A stretch of 64,000 nt of DNA from Elysia crispata (Eukaryota; Mollusca; Gastropoda; Plakobranchidae). The stretch covers positions 416,501 to 480,500 of the forward strand of contig JAWDGP010000286.1 in assembly GCA_033675545.1 (NCBI GenBank). Reading direction: 5' to 3'. Positions 23,229 through 59,100 of this stretch are shown one piece after another (positions within the stretch are counted from its first letter, which is position 1; the number at the start of each line of letters is the position of its first letter). The notes below the pieces were generated by a model that searched no databases, was not told the DNA's origin, and saw only the letters and a program-made list of their open reading frames with translations. Made by a program: the position numbers and the translations under genes.

Positions 23229-26200
23229 CAGGCACAGATAGTCACAACTTCATTCAAGATCTTTTTATTCTACTTTCTAACAGCAAACCTAACCCTCTAT
23301 TAAAAAAAAAAAGAAAAAAGGGAGGAAAAAAAATCAGCATCACAGCATTAAAACATGAATAAAATAAAACAAAATGCAGCCACAAAAGTAATAAAACTGG
23401 TAAGCTTGATAAGCTGGAAACTTCTGCCTCATTGTTTCAACTTGACAATGTTAATGTTCACAATTAAAATCTTTGGAGTTTGTTACAATTGTTAAGATGC
23501 ATTGATATGCAAAAACTTGAACATGTGCAAAATTAGATTTTCTTCTACCTTCTTTGGCTCCCTGTTCCAAGTCTTTATTTTGGTGATTAAAAGATTTACA
23601 GCTTTCAAGAAGATAGAATATAGTACTTTTCCTTTTGTTTACTGGTCTAATCTTATCAAATCCATCCAAGCAATCTATAAAAAGATTTTCTTTTTGTTCC
23701 AACAAAACTTTTTGTATCACTTTCTGCATTCAAAGTCTTAACATCCTTCCAGACCATATTTCAGCAAATTCTATCCAGTGATTCTAAATATATCCTTGAG
23801 ACAAACAGAGCAGCCAATTAATACAATTTCAGTAATTCTTTTTAAATTGTGAGATGTTAAGTACTTTAATCTCTCCAGGGGGTAGGGTGGGGGTACACAT
23901 GATTTGCATTAACCTTTGAATTATTTCCATCATTTAAATAAAGAATTTAAAATGTGATAAGCAAAATAAAACTGTATAAAAAAAAACAAGGTTCTGATCT
24001 ATGAAAAGGGATATGAGGAATTAGAGCCATAAGCATGCTCTTGTCTCCACTTACACCATAACAAGTCCTTGGATACAGAAAAGCTGCATTATCTTTTCAA
24101 AAAACTAGCACATTAGCAGAAGAGTGTTTCACTGCTCTTTGGCAATAGATTTTGCAAACATTGACATTAGGATCTTTTCTTATCTTTATCATATTGAAAT
24201 ACATGTGCCAAAGTGACAGCTCAAGATAAAAAAAGTGTAATACAAGTAAATCTCCATGTATGTAAAGGAAAACCATAATATTGTGGCCAACACAATACGA
24301 ATTTCTCAGCTGATATCTTGAATAAAACGATATTCTTATTGTAAATTGCTGGTTTTCAAAGTTAAAGTAACAATGAACTAATATAAAAGGTTTTGCAATG
24401 ATGAAAACATGCTGTTTGCCCACAAAGCAATATAACAATTTTTAAAAAGAAATGAAATTCTACAATTTCAATGCTGCAGAAAAATTATATACACAAAAGG
24501 CCAAAATAATTATCTTGTTTGTTATGTGTGTCTTTACTGAATCATGATACCTTAACATAATCAACAGTATGAGGTAACAACAATGAAGAGGTCATGACCA
24601 ACACAAGAATTCGTTTCATTTATTTTATTTGTCTCAACAAAATTCATCACAGACATCATATTCTAATGCACTTAAGACTAAGGAACAAGCTCTCATTAAC
24701 TTTTAGCTTCTCATTCCAGTAGAAAATCAATTTATGACCAATAACAACCTTAAAATTGTTAACATAGCCTTTACTTTTGCATGTGAATCTTTACCCAAGG
24801 ATGCAAGACCTAAGAATGAGATAACTAAGAATACTTTATGAGGATCCCAGCCCAATTCATTGTCTGGTGTTAGTTCTACTTCCTGTATTATCTGCCCAAT
24901 GAATCTCCAACATTCTAATTTTTCTCATGACCTTAAGGATTTTACGATATTAAAAAATAACAATAGAATGTTAATCTCAAAGCAAAATCATACTGCCTTA
25001 GCTGATAGCCCTTGAGCATGAAAAGAACTTACACAATGTTTCAGAAATTGTTTGATCAAAAGGTAACATAAATACTGAATTAGCAATATGCCTAACTATT
25101 AAACAGGAACACAATATGATTCTTTTTATTAATAACACTATCAAAATTATTTCCTCACTTAAAACATAAAATATTTCACCAACTACAAAAACATAGATGA
25201 TAGTGATAATTTTGGTGGAGATGGTAGTGTTTGTAATGCAAATTTTTAACAACAAAAACTTGAAATCTCCATGTCTATTCTTTCTGTGTACTACTAAAAA
25301 AACTTGACTATAGCAACAGAAATCAGACAAATTGGTGAGATCAATATTAAAGCCTTCAACATTATAGTTACAGTCATTATTTACTACATCTAGATGGTGC
25401 AGGTGTCTTTGTATAATTTTTTTGTTCAATCTAAAAAAACTTTATCATCCTCAAGCTTATCCTGAAATCAACCAGGGAAAAATCAATTCAATAAAAAATG
25501 TTCTCAATTTCTGAGGGCCTCTTCTCCAATATGGACATACTACAGTCCAACCAGAACAGAGAGCCTAATCTTTAAACATTCAAATCTCAAAGTATAAACT
25601 CCAGTATTTTCACTCCTACAAATTTCAACTTCTCAATTTGATTCTTGATCTTTTTTTATATTTGATTTCTTCTGCCTCAAAAAGTTTTTCCTTACCTGAG
25701 AGCTGCTACATAAAAATGTAAAGGAAGTTACTAGACTGGCAAATGATGAAAACATGCTGTCAAAGTTCAATTCCCATATGCTGCTATACTGTCTGCTACA
25801 AGTGGCACTGATCTTGAAAGAAATGCAAATGTAAAGAATTCCCTATCTTAAGGAAAGAGCATATATTTATTAGATCAGCTTCAAGTAGAGAAGAAACAGT
25901 ATCATTATTCAAAGGATTTTATCTTCCATTTATATGTAATGATGTATTTATATGACCACATGAAATAAAAGTTAAGAATTTGTTTATTATTATGAGGAGA
26001 TGTAATTTGAATACATCAACATACAAAGCCAAATTTGAAGAAATATTTATTAAATGTTACTGTGACTAACTGATATGGTAAAAAAATGAGGTAATATTTT
26101 TTAGATGGAAATAAGTTGTCCAAACATAAACTATAAATTGACACTTTTGGTTTTAAATACTGTCAAATTTTAAATGAATGATTGTGAAGAAAGAGACTAA

Positions 26201-26503
26201 AAATTATATGGAGACCATTCCCAAAATATTCATATATATATATATTGCAGTAGATGGATATATTCTGACATGTTCATCACAATAAAATTTCCTGATCACA
26301 AAACAAAAAATTTAAAGAACCTGAGCACCTAAAGGGAAAAAAAAATCACAAAGACACAAACACAAACAGACCCTGTAAAGTTTCAATCAAACTATTATTT
26401 ATTAAAACAAAAAAACAATCACAGGGAAATAATATATGAATTGTTTGTTGCAGATTGTAAACATAAGATTTTTGACTTTTCTCTGTCACATGAATAACAT
26501 CAA

Positions 26504-26509
26504 TTTATT
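26504..26509 (-). terminator. Poly(A) signal of USP16/45 (AATAAA)
   Basis: AATAAA on the minus strand about 20 nt after the protease stop codon. This would give a very short 3' untranslated region; more distal sites cannot be excluded. Confidence 0.5.
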
Positions 26510-26527
26510 ACCTAAGCAGAACAGCTA

Positions 26528-50357
<23,830 letters not shown>

Positions 50358-50670
50358 TTTGTATATGACTGAGGGGTCTGTTTCCAATACTCGCATCAGG
50401 TTGTTTTACTAAATCTTTGTCCTCTGAACCAGGAGTTGCAGAACTGAAACAAATATGTTGAGATTTTTGCCATTGTTGCTCTTGAGGATACTGATTTTAG
50501 GAGTCATATGCCATGAAAAAGTGAGTGGAGTGATTAGGAACAGCATTTGTTCCATAAAAAAATTGCTTCAATAGTTGGGTGAACTACAGGAGATATATAT
50601 GAAGATTTTACATCATAAAACTCATGACTTTGAAATTGATCTCATTATTTTTTTTTTACGGAAGGGTGGG

Positions 50671-50673
<3 letters not shown>

Positions 50674-50744
<71 letters not shown>
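50674..50744. repeat. (GA)n microsatellite
   Basis: About 35 GA units, within the first intron of the USP16/45 transcript if the untranslated exon at 51393 is real. Confidence 0.97.
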
Positions 50745-50746
<2 letters not shown>

Positions 50747-51110
50747 TGACTAAGAACGAAAGGTAATGTTTGTTCTTACCTTAGCAAAAGCTAAGCTACC
50801 ATTTCATTTGTAGTGTCCTGATTGTTCTTTTACTCTGGTATTAATGATAATATATATGTAACCACACTTGTCACAGTTAGTTATGATGATTACGCCTAGA
50901 TCTACGCACAATTGATGACAGAATGTTGTGAATATGAATTAATGTTTACAAAGAAGTTCACATTTGTTTTGTTTTTGGTTGTTTTTTTTTTTATGGGGGG
51001 TTCAAAGATGGGAAATCTTTAACTATAATACATAATTGAAAAAAAAAAAACACCACATAAAGTTTATAAAAATAAAAATTGATCAAGGTATATTACCAGG
51101 CGCGTCTAAA

Positions 51111-51181
51111 TCTAGATCTAGATCTAGATACAGATGTAACAAGAGATCTTCAGTATCTAGATCTAGATATCTAGATCTAGT
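51111..51181. repeat. Palindromic TCTAGATC repeats
   Basis: Short arrays of the self-complementary hexamer TAGATC occur at 51111-51131 and 51156-51181, and again at 51307-51321. The same motif is scattered elsewhere (about 6520, 7730, 56765, 57640), so it appears to be a genome-wide simple repeat. Confidence 0.8.
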
Positions 51182-51626
51182 ATTCTAAGAGCCTTTTCAT
51201 CCAGAGGATCAGTTACTCTTTATCAGTTGCTGTCTGTGGACAGGATTAATTGAGACCTTTTCGTTTAAAAATATTTACTCAAGAAAAATCGAAACTAGCC
51301 TCTTTTATCTAGATCTAGATAAAAGTCCATAGGCCTAATGTTTATCAAATTTGAGGAGATCCCTCAGTCACACCAGACACTGACCAGCTTACCTAGTGAA
51401 AGTAAACGAGGCTTGTTCAAGGGAAATTTATACGGAAGCCTTGTAGTTTTTGTTAGTCGTAATTTCAAACTACTCTTGTTTGTGTAGAAAGAACTTTAAG
51501 TCTTTGGTTGTCAATGAATACAACAGGGCAAAACTCCTCTCGAGCCGTGACAAGTCGTCCTAATCAGTACTCGCTTACTTTGACAATCAAAAACATCCAT
51601 TTAAAACATTTATATTCCACAGTGAC

Positions 51627-51933
51627 ATGGCAGGAGCCAAACCGTTTGTTGACGCTAAACTAAGACAAAGAAAAGTAGTTTTATTTTCAAAATCCTATTC
51701 CCCTGAGTGTAATGGTATAAAAGACATCATGGATCGTTTTGATCTACCTGAGAAGATTTACGAGGTTGTGGAGATCGAGAAACGCCAGGATTGTACTCAA
51801 ATAGAAAACTATTTCCAAATCTTATGTCTTACAGATTCAAGAGCGGTAAGCGATGCCAGTAGTATCAATGGTAGTGGTTGTATGAAAAGCAGCAACAGCA
51901 ACAGTAGTAACAGTGGTGGTGGTAGTAATAGTG

Positions 51934-52004
<71 letters not shown>

Positions 52005-52056
52005 GGTGGTGGTGGTGGTAGTAGTAGTAGTGGTAGTAGTAGTAGTAGTAGTGGTA

Positions 52057-52154
<98 letters not shown>

Positions 52155-53034
52155 CAGTAGGTAAGAATTATGAGAGCTCGAGTTTTAGGTAGTCCTCAGC
52201 AGTGGTCATGATAAGGCTTTAAAAGAAAATGACGGAAAAATGCTTGCCATGGATGGATTGGAACCATCGATTTATAGATTTACTTCGGCACCCATCGCCT
52301 TGTCACTCAAAGAGAAGATAACTTACACCAATACGACAATAGGCTCCATAAAAAGAGAGGTTCATGGCAAAAGCATTTACTAAGCCTTCCTTAGTGCTGG
52401 TATCAAGTATAATTATTATTTTTGTTGCATTTGTTAGTTTAGCAGCTTGACAGTTTGTAAAATTTGCTTATGTTGATAGTTCACATCTTGCAGTAACTTA
52501 ACTGGTTAGTTCGAGAGAGCAATTGATGTTGTTGTAAAATTCTATATTTCATAAATAATTATTGAATTGAATTATTCCCCCCAAAAAAAACAAAAAATTG
52601 GTTTGTAGTTGAGTTATGGAAAAATAAAATTTTGAACAAAGACATTTGTTAATAATTGCTCTCTAAGATGTTTAGAACCAGTATTTCCTAATGCTGTAAT
52701 AACTTTAAAAATGCTGTAAGACTAGAAAATTTGTTGATGTATAATTTGCTCATGTTACTTGTTAGTGTGAACATTTTTATATCTGACTTGTTTGGACTAT
52801 GGGCGAGACATGTACTGTAATTCTGACAAAAAAATAAAATGTACAGTGGGAATATTATATTTGCTCTCTCCTTTTGCTTAAATTTGCATTTTTTATTATA
52901 TGAACTTTATTTCAATATTACAGGTTCCTCAACTGTTTATAGATGGACACTATGTTGGAGGAGAAAAAGAGCTTCATATATTACAGAGATCTGGAGAACT
53001 TGCTAAAATGATTGAAGAGATCAAAGCAAGCTAG
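51627..53034 (+). CDS. Glutaredoxin-fold protein lacking the nucleophilic cysteine
   Basis: Two exons, 51627-51845 and 52924-53034, joined in phase 0 (donor GTAAGC, acceptor TTACAG): 109 residues, the usual length of a class I glutaredoxin. Exon 1 gives KVVLFSKSYSPECNGIKDIM, aligning with the canonical FSKSYCPYC region. Exon 2 gives VPQLFIDGHYVGG with the cis-proline (Pro75) and the glutathione-binding Gly-Gly (85-86), then LQRSGELAKMIEEI, the normal last helix. The fold and glutathione site look intact, but the active site is Ser25-Pro-Glu-Cys28: the first cysteine, the nucleophile, is Ser and only the second remains. Thiol-transferase activity is therefore doubtful; a structural, regulatory or glutathione-binding role is possible. 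A TCC/TGC difference could be allelic or a sequence error. The intron begins with a long AGT microsatellite. It shares an upstream region with USP16/45. Confidence 0.88.
51860..52158. repeat. (AGT)n/(GGT)n microsatellite in glutaredoxin-like intron
   Basis: Begins about 15 nt after the splice donor and runs about 300 bp. Because it is stop-free, an unspliced transcript would add a poly-Ser/Gly tail of roughly 100 residues to exon 1, ending at a TAG at about 52158. Confidence 0.96.
52236..52321 (-). repeat. tRNA-like short repeat, second copy
   Basis: Minus-strand core TTTGAGTGACAAGGCGATGG followed by GTGCCGAAGTAAATC and ATCGATGGTTCCAATCC: a leucine-type tRNA-like body with a near-consensus B box. 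It aligns with 37496-37590 and shares a 16-mer with 8632-8715. Its outer left end (AAAAATGCTTGCC) matches the outer right arm of the 37.5-kb copy. The right arm is not preserved. Confidence 0.65.
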
Positions 53035-53217
53035 TTTCAGATTTCCATGCTAAATTACACATGTTATATGTACTCAATGTTTGCCTGTATGTTTTATGAG
53101 TTGTTTTTTTTCTTTTCAATTAACTATTGATTTGAGTATACATGTATATTGTACAGTTTTTAAAACTAATCATCATAGTATTAAAATAAGAGGGCAAAAT
53201 CATGAAGTATTGGAAGA

Positions 53218-53223
53218 AATAAA
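53218..53223 (+). terminator. Candidate poly(A) signal of glutaredoxin-like gene
   Basis: AATAAA about 184 nt after the stop codon on the plus strand, in AT-rich DNA with no competing earlier hexamer noticed. Confidence 0.4.
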
Positions 53224-53411
53224 TGCTGGATTCTATTCTTTTCATACATTTCAAGGTGACAACAGTTCTTGTGCAAGTCTTTTTTTTTAGTTTGTATAGT
53301 GTCAAATGTTAAATGTGTGTACTGCAATATTCACTATTGTCTATTTTTTACATGTATTTTGATTAGATGATACTCTTTCAGACATATTTTCATTTTGATC
53401 TAGTAATAGTA

Positions 53412-53873
53412 CAGTTGAATCCAAATAAGTCGAATCCGGATAGATCGAATTCTTGGATATTTCGAAGTCGTTTAATTTTACCGAATATTTCTCTATTTAA
53501 GCTTTATCCAAAAATATTGGTTAGTCCGAATTTTGAAATAAGGATCTGGTTAATTCGAATTGATTTTGGCGTGATTTTTTTATTCTGACACAGTGAAAGC
53601 ACTTTTCCAAGCTTGTAAAACAAAGTACATTTAGTACTATGCTCCCCGCCGCAAGTGATTCTGATTGTGTGTATGCTCACCTACATTACAGGCAAGACTC
53701 TGCAATAAGGCTACAAGAGAGAAAGGGGTTAGGCCCACCCTCATTCCCCTGCACACTTGTACGACATTCCTGATATGTCATCCACATTTTTTTTTAATCT
53801 CTTTCTCTATGTATTCTGATAATTCGAAGTCCTTTTTATATCCAAATGACTTCGAAATAAGCCAACTCGACTG
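53412..53873. mobile_element. pogo/Tigger-like MITE
   Basis: A 462-bp element flanked by TA (53410-53411, 53874-53875). Ends begin CAGTTGAATCC and, on the other strand, CAGTCGAGTTGG, followed by TTATTTCGAAGTC-type sequence, the pattern of pogo/Tigger termini. Internal TTCGAA motifs recur near both ends. No transposase; ends have diverged, so it is an old non-autonomous copy. Confidence 0.75.
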
Positions 53874-54329
53874 TATGTTACTTTATAAATTTTTGTCTTT
53901 CTAAACATTAATGTTTTTCACTACTCTGACCAATCTTTGAAGGTTAACATCAAGAACATCTAGGTAAATTGTTGAGTTTTATGCATGTTCTTCTTTCTTC
54001 TTCTGTGTTCACTTGACATTGGCAGTCCGTCAAATCTGGAGTCTCATAGCTGACAAACTTGAACGTCAGGAACAGATTTTGTTCAATCAATCAATGCCAT
54101 TGAGTTTTTCACGGAGTGTTGTGGCCAGGTCTGTTGCATCTTATGTATAAAATACTATGACTTGATAATTTTTTGTTCTAAGTGCTAAAATTCTACTCAT
54201 TAAAATTGAAGTAACACATTTAAAAATCATTATATGTGGCCTTTAAAATTGATCCTTCATCTGATCAAGAATTGGGGTAAAAAATTATCATAAGATTATG
54301 AATTTCAAATCATAATAATTATAAATAGC

Positions 54330-55050
54330 TGATACAACATCACCCAAAAATAGAAGGCAACCTCATTTTGGCCATGTGATGAGAGGAGAGAAACTAGAAC
54401 ATCTTGGAGCAATAGGAACAATCGTATGAAAATGCAGCAGGGGAAAACAGCCCCAAAAAATGTTGGACTAAGAAAGTGGCTTAATGTAGGATGAGTGGCA
54501 AATGCATTACAGTGGAAACCTCATAATTTGAATTGTATGGAAATGGATTAAATCTTCGAATTAAGAGTATTTGAATTAGAAAAATGGGTATAACAGTCTA
54601 AGTCTCATTGAGTCAGTGTGTACTGAGCTTGCAACAAGCAACCCTCCCCTTCCCCCATCCCACATTGCTATTATTATCAGTACAGATTTACTACTGCACT
54701 TGATTGTTAATGCATCTGCTTCCTTCTTGATTTGATAGCGCACTGATCAGCCTTTCTCCGGCAGTGATTGGCATTGCTTGTTGCTTGAGAGATGCATGTA
54801 GTACTTTTGTGATGCCTTATGAGGTGGTATCGACTTCGAATTAAAAGAATCAAATCAGAAATACTTCGTAATACGAGTCCAATTCTAACAAAGCCAAAGA
54901 GAGAAAAAAAAACTATTATCTTGCAAAATTCGGTTTATGAGAAATTTGAATAATCAGACTTCGGTTTTTGAGGTTTCCACTCTAATTTGACGAAGTTATG
55001 ATTGCCTACACTAAAGAGCATGGCATCTAACTGATGAAGTGATTGTATAT
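54330..55050 (+). mobile_element. RTE-like LINE 3' fragment split by a MITE
   Basis: The left part (about 54330-54509) matches the LINE at 45.0 kb: TTTTGGCCATGTGATGAG, GAACATCTTG, AATGCAGCAGGGGAAAACAG. The right part (54985-55050) resumes with GACGAAGTTATGATTG, CTAAAGAGCATGGCA and a final GATT-like end, matching 45165-45236. The pogo-like MITE lies between. No open frame survives. Confidence 0.75.
54510..54982. mobile_element. pogo-like MITE nested in LINE fragment
   Basis: A 473-bp element with TA on both sides (54508-54509, 54983-54984). The 13-mer AGTGGAAACCTCA at the left end is repeated exactly, inverted, at the right end; the first base differs (C versus G). Subterminal TTTGAAT/TTCGAATT motifs resemble the MITE at 53.4 kb. 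No coding capacity. Confidence 0.85.
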
Positions 55051-55920
55051 ATAATTTAAAACTTTGTTTCCATGAAAAATTTATTTATATAACATGCTGA
55101 TTCAGATCCTTAATATCATAAAAAAAATAATGTAAAAATCCCTTATCTCTTAAGTACAAGCATGGCAATCTTTCAGTAAAGGCCAAAAACTGATACAACA
55201 TGATGATCATCTACATGTAATACATGTACTAAAATTTTATTTCAGGATGATATTTGACATTTGAATTAAACAAAGTTCTAAACTGTAAATTGTGATCCAT
55301 AGTTCCATTAATCTCTCATCAGGATCATTAAACCATATTTCTTGGATCATGCCAGAGCAAATCTCATAAGACTTAACTCTTAGAGTCAAAAAACTTGCTG
55401 AAAACATAATCAAATTAATTGAAAACTGCAAATAAGAACTTCATTTTCTACATTTTGATGATATTTTTTTTTAAACTATGACCCTGGAAATGGCATGGAC
55501 CATTGACATACAAACTGAACTTGTCATTTAAAATACAAATGTTTCACACGTGATAAGTTACAAAACTTAATAGCTAAATGTTTTGTAGCACAATTATTTA
55601 AAATATAGAACACCTCTGCTGGGCCTTTGAAACTGTTACAGTCAAAAACTTTTTTCGAATCATTAACAACTTTTATACTAGATCTTGAATCTTCCATCAA
55701 TATCATAATGGTTCACTTTTCGGTCCATATGGGGTAAAAACAAATGGCACAGTGCAATTCTGGAAGTGTAGTGCAGTTAAATCAAGCCCCTGCACGCTCA
55801 ACTTTCTGCAGCATTAAGTTATTCTGGAGAGCAATGGCTTGAAAGCTTCTCTCACGAGAAGAGAGGAAACAATGTTGAAAAGTGCATTCTTGCTTAGCGC
55901 AAATTTTGATGCCAAAAGCT
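55051..55920. other. AT-rich spacer
   Basis: No recognised gene. Minus-strand frames of about 60 codons (55237-55431 and 55524-55706) match no family known to me. If the terminal exon at 55921-56001 is real, this would be its 3' untranslated region. Confidence 0.3.
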
Positions 55921-56001
55921 TCAGGTGTGCTGGCATTGAACAAAGGCACCAATTAGATCTCTGATGGCGACGTAGAGGAGTTTCTGTTGTTCTCTGAACT
56001 T
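55921..56001 (-). CDS. Possible terminal exon of an unrecognised gene
   Basis: On the minus strand a strong acceptor (pyrimidine tract TTTTTCTCTCTCTGCC, then CACAG) is followed by 26 codons, KFREQQKLLYVAIRDLIGAF then VQCQHT, and a stop. The peptide looks like a normal amphipathic C-terminal helix and the block (about 55730-56120) is GC-richer than its surroundings. I do not recognise the protein and no upstream exon is certain; an exon-like piece at 58366-58424 is phase-compatible but unconvincing. Confidence 0.3.
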   Translation of the reverse strand, partial: KFREQQKLLYVAIRDLIGAFVQCQHT

Positions 56002-56129
56002 CTGTGGAGTTGGCAGAGAGAGAGAAAAATCACAAACATCTGGAGTGTTCAGGATGAAATCCACACAGGGATTCTGAGTAGATACGCTCAGCCAGAATTT
56101 TGCTTTAATTTGCTGCTCGAGCTTGTTTT

Positions 56130-59100
56130 ACCTTACTAAAAACTACTTTCAGCTGCTGAGCCTACATTTTACTAATGAAAGCACAAAAAAAAATCCTAAA
56201 ATACTGTATATCTAGTGTTGGCCTGTACCAACATCATCACACCTCCACTACCACAAGCACCCTCAACATCATCATCCTCCTTATCTCTTCATCTTCACCA
56301 GGATCAACTTAACTGCTTACATTCTCATCCTTATCATCGTTTCATGCTCTTTATCATTAAAATGTCATTTTCATCATCATATATCCTAAAATGTAAACAC
56401 CCACGCTAAACTATAGCACATGGTCATAACATTTTACATTCCTAAGGTAGTGAGGGTTTATAAGAAGGTTGGCTGTTTCAAGTTTCACAAATAAAAAGAA
56501 AGTCTGGATAGCAAATTGTTAATTACTACATGTATTTTATTATAAAATGATATCTGTCACACACTGAAGCATATCCAAAAAAAGTTTGTTTTTCTATATA
56601 TATGATAACAATATGGGTACCAGCCATATAAACTTTCACTCCATAAAATAAGTACAAGAGGTACCAAAAACACATTGCAGTAGTGCTGATATTTATACTT
56701 TGTTCTGTATAGTAACAAAGACAATTTTACATATCTACTAAACAGAAGCAGGCTTCATGACAGATCTAGATCTAGTTCTGGCTTGGCAGCTGAATTAGGC
56801 CAGTTCCATAAAAAATGAATTTTTTTTTTTGAATAAACCATTGCAAAATTGGTTTGATGCAATTAAGAGTCACATAAAATGTATTTAGAATATTCAACAA
56901 ACAAGTATCATTCACAGTTAAAACCTTTTTGTTCAGAAAAGCTTGTCTTTGCTACTGTATGCTTGAAACTTGCAACAAATATGAAGTGCATTATCATTAG
57001 TGCTGAAATAAAAAAAAATTTTTGCTTTACAAAAATCTGGGTTGAAAATTACACACAATAAATATTTTGTATACACTTAATAATAACGAAGTGCACGAAA
57101 GATTAGTTTATCACATAGGCATTATTTCATGCAATTTCCAAAATGAGCATAAAAGTCACAAGGTACAAGCTTACCCACGGGTTAATGAGGACACGCAAAT
57201 GTACAGACTGTGCAAAAACTTCAATTTTTCAGTCCTTTCCTTTAACGGTCTCTAAGGTCGTCCAACATACTAGTTTTGCTCACAACACTTCCTTTCCATG
57301 ACAAGCATAAAAAGGGCACCTAAGAGCATTTTTCCTGGCCCCTATATATAAATTTACAATTTCGTGGCTAATTTTCTACCGAAATTTAACTCAATTTTTA
57401 TTCAGGTTTCTGAATACACAAAAATCGAGAAACTATGACAGTTTTTTTATAAACCATGGCCTGAAATCAACACCTTTCCGTTAAAGGTTGAGGCTTTACT
57501 AGATTACTCACTCTGCCATATTTCATTATCAGCATTAAAAAAAAAATCACTTAAATGATATGAGAAATCCACAAACTTACTCTAGGCCTACTTCAAAATA
57601 AAAAAAAAAGATGCACCTGATGCCAATTCTTTCCATACAGATCTAGACCTAGCTAGATATCTAGATCTTGTGCCTCTGATTAAAATGCCTGAAGCAGTGA
57701 CTATTGACCATCTACTTGAAATTGCTAGTGCTAGATCTTGAGATTTACAAGTGGATTTTTAAAATTGTAAAGCAATAATGATTTATCGCAGCAGTCTAAT
57801 CAATGCCTAGCCTGTCAATTGTATTAATGGGAAAATATCTGGATCTACATCTGGCCTAAGACAGATCACCTATCTAATTTTGAACAATTATATTGAAATT
57901 TTAAAGTCATTAGTAGTGGAGTATAGTTAGCTGAAGGCAGACAAACCCTCACGTTTTTTAAAGCACACATTTTACCAATCGAATCGTGTTTATATAATTT
58001 GACTCCAAACTTATAAGGCATGAAAAAGAAAAAGAAAGCTTCTACTGTAAGATCTAGGAAAATAAAATCTGTTTGGCAACTCGATAAATTTTCGAAAGAA
58101 AAAAAGAAAACCAGCAAGCACCAACAAACACATACATCCACAATGATCTTTTTTTTTTTATTTCTTTTCACCATGTAGACAGTAAGGCTTTAAAAACAAA
58201 TTTCTGCAAAGTTTCAAAACTGTACAGTTATTAAAAAAATAAATAATTATCAATTTTTAGGAGAATATTCCACTAGAACATTATTTTTTACAACATAGGA
58301 TAAATAAAGTTTCCACCTTCTTTGATCAAAACAATTATGGAGGCACTGGAAAATTACAAAATTACCTGTGACATCCCAAAGTGCCTGTCAGTGAATATGC
58401 CTGTTCCCTTATTTGTGGGCTTACCTATCAAACATGGGGGAATCAAAAGTTTATTTACTTGCTTTTTTTTTCTAGCATTTTTATTTCATTTCGATCATGC
58501 TTAAACATGAAATTTTTTTTAAATGGAAATAAAATTTGTCAAGATATTCATTACAGAAAATATAAGACTGAAAAAGAAAAATTGATTTTAAATTAGTAAG
58601 CAGCATGCTTATTCAGAAATGTAAACCTAGCTGTACAACTTTCTACAAGCTATCTAACTAAAGACTTGATCCATCAAAATTCCAAAAGAAACAGATCACT
58701 ATCCACCTATCTAGTACTATCTAGAAATTGTTATTTCTATTTCTGGAGTGACTTATTGGCATCCTGGCAGCAGGAAATCTCAATATAACTAGATCTATTC
58801 ATTACAAAATATTGAAAAATGCAATTTATATTTTTACTTATAGCCACAAATTATAGACATTAGTGTCTTCTGTGCTCTTATTTTGTTATACATACATGAG
58901 ACAAAAATATATTAACAAAAAATCATCTTTATTTAGACCTTGGTAAAGACTATCATTGTTACATATTTAAGCATCTGACTATAGATATTTGGTAACAATA
59001 ATTTATTCAAAAGTTTCAGTCTGCAGCAGACACCTATCACTTTTTTGCTCTGCTTAAGAAAGAAATTTTTAATCAAACTTTGATCTTGCTTATCGTTGAT

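Larger units (their letters stand above)
50358..51626. promoter_or_regulatory. Head-to-head intergenic region of USP16/45 and the glutaredoxin-like gene
   Basis: The two start codons are 1.27 kb apart and point away from each other. On the minus side an acceptor (TTTGTTTCAG) precedes 50443, so bases 50358-50443 are untranslated exon; a strong donor (CACTAG then GTAAGC) after 51393 marks a likely non-coding first exon whose start lies upstream, between 51393 and 51626. The two transcription starts would then be within about 200 bp and may share a bidirectional promoter. No TATA box is visible. The region also contains a (GA)n tract and TCTAGATC-type palindromic repeats. Confidence 0.55.

Noticed and set aside
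51627-52160. 177-codon frame of exon 1 plus poly-Ser/Gly as one protein
   Set aside because: A canonical donor ends exon 1 at 51845 and the glutaredoxin fold is completed only by exon 2 at 52924; the Ser/Gly run is the intronic AGT repeat.
55814-56110. 92-codon minus-strand open stretch as an exon
   Set aside because: It lacks recognised motifs; the shorter frame after the strong acceptor at 56001 is a better candidate in the same place.
58366-58424. Minus-strand internal exon (frame with FTDRHFGMSQ)
   Set aside because: The pyrimidine tract is poor, two frames are open, and the acceptor overlaps a donor-like GATAG/GTAAG; no family match known to me.
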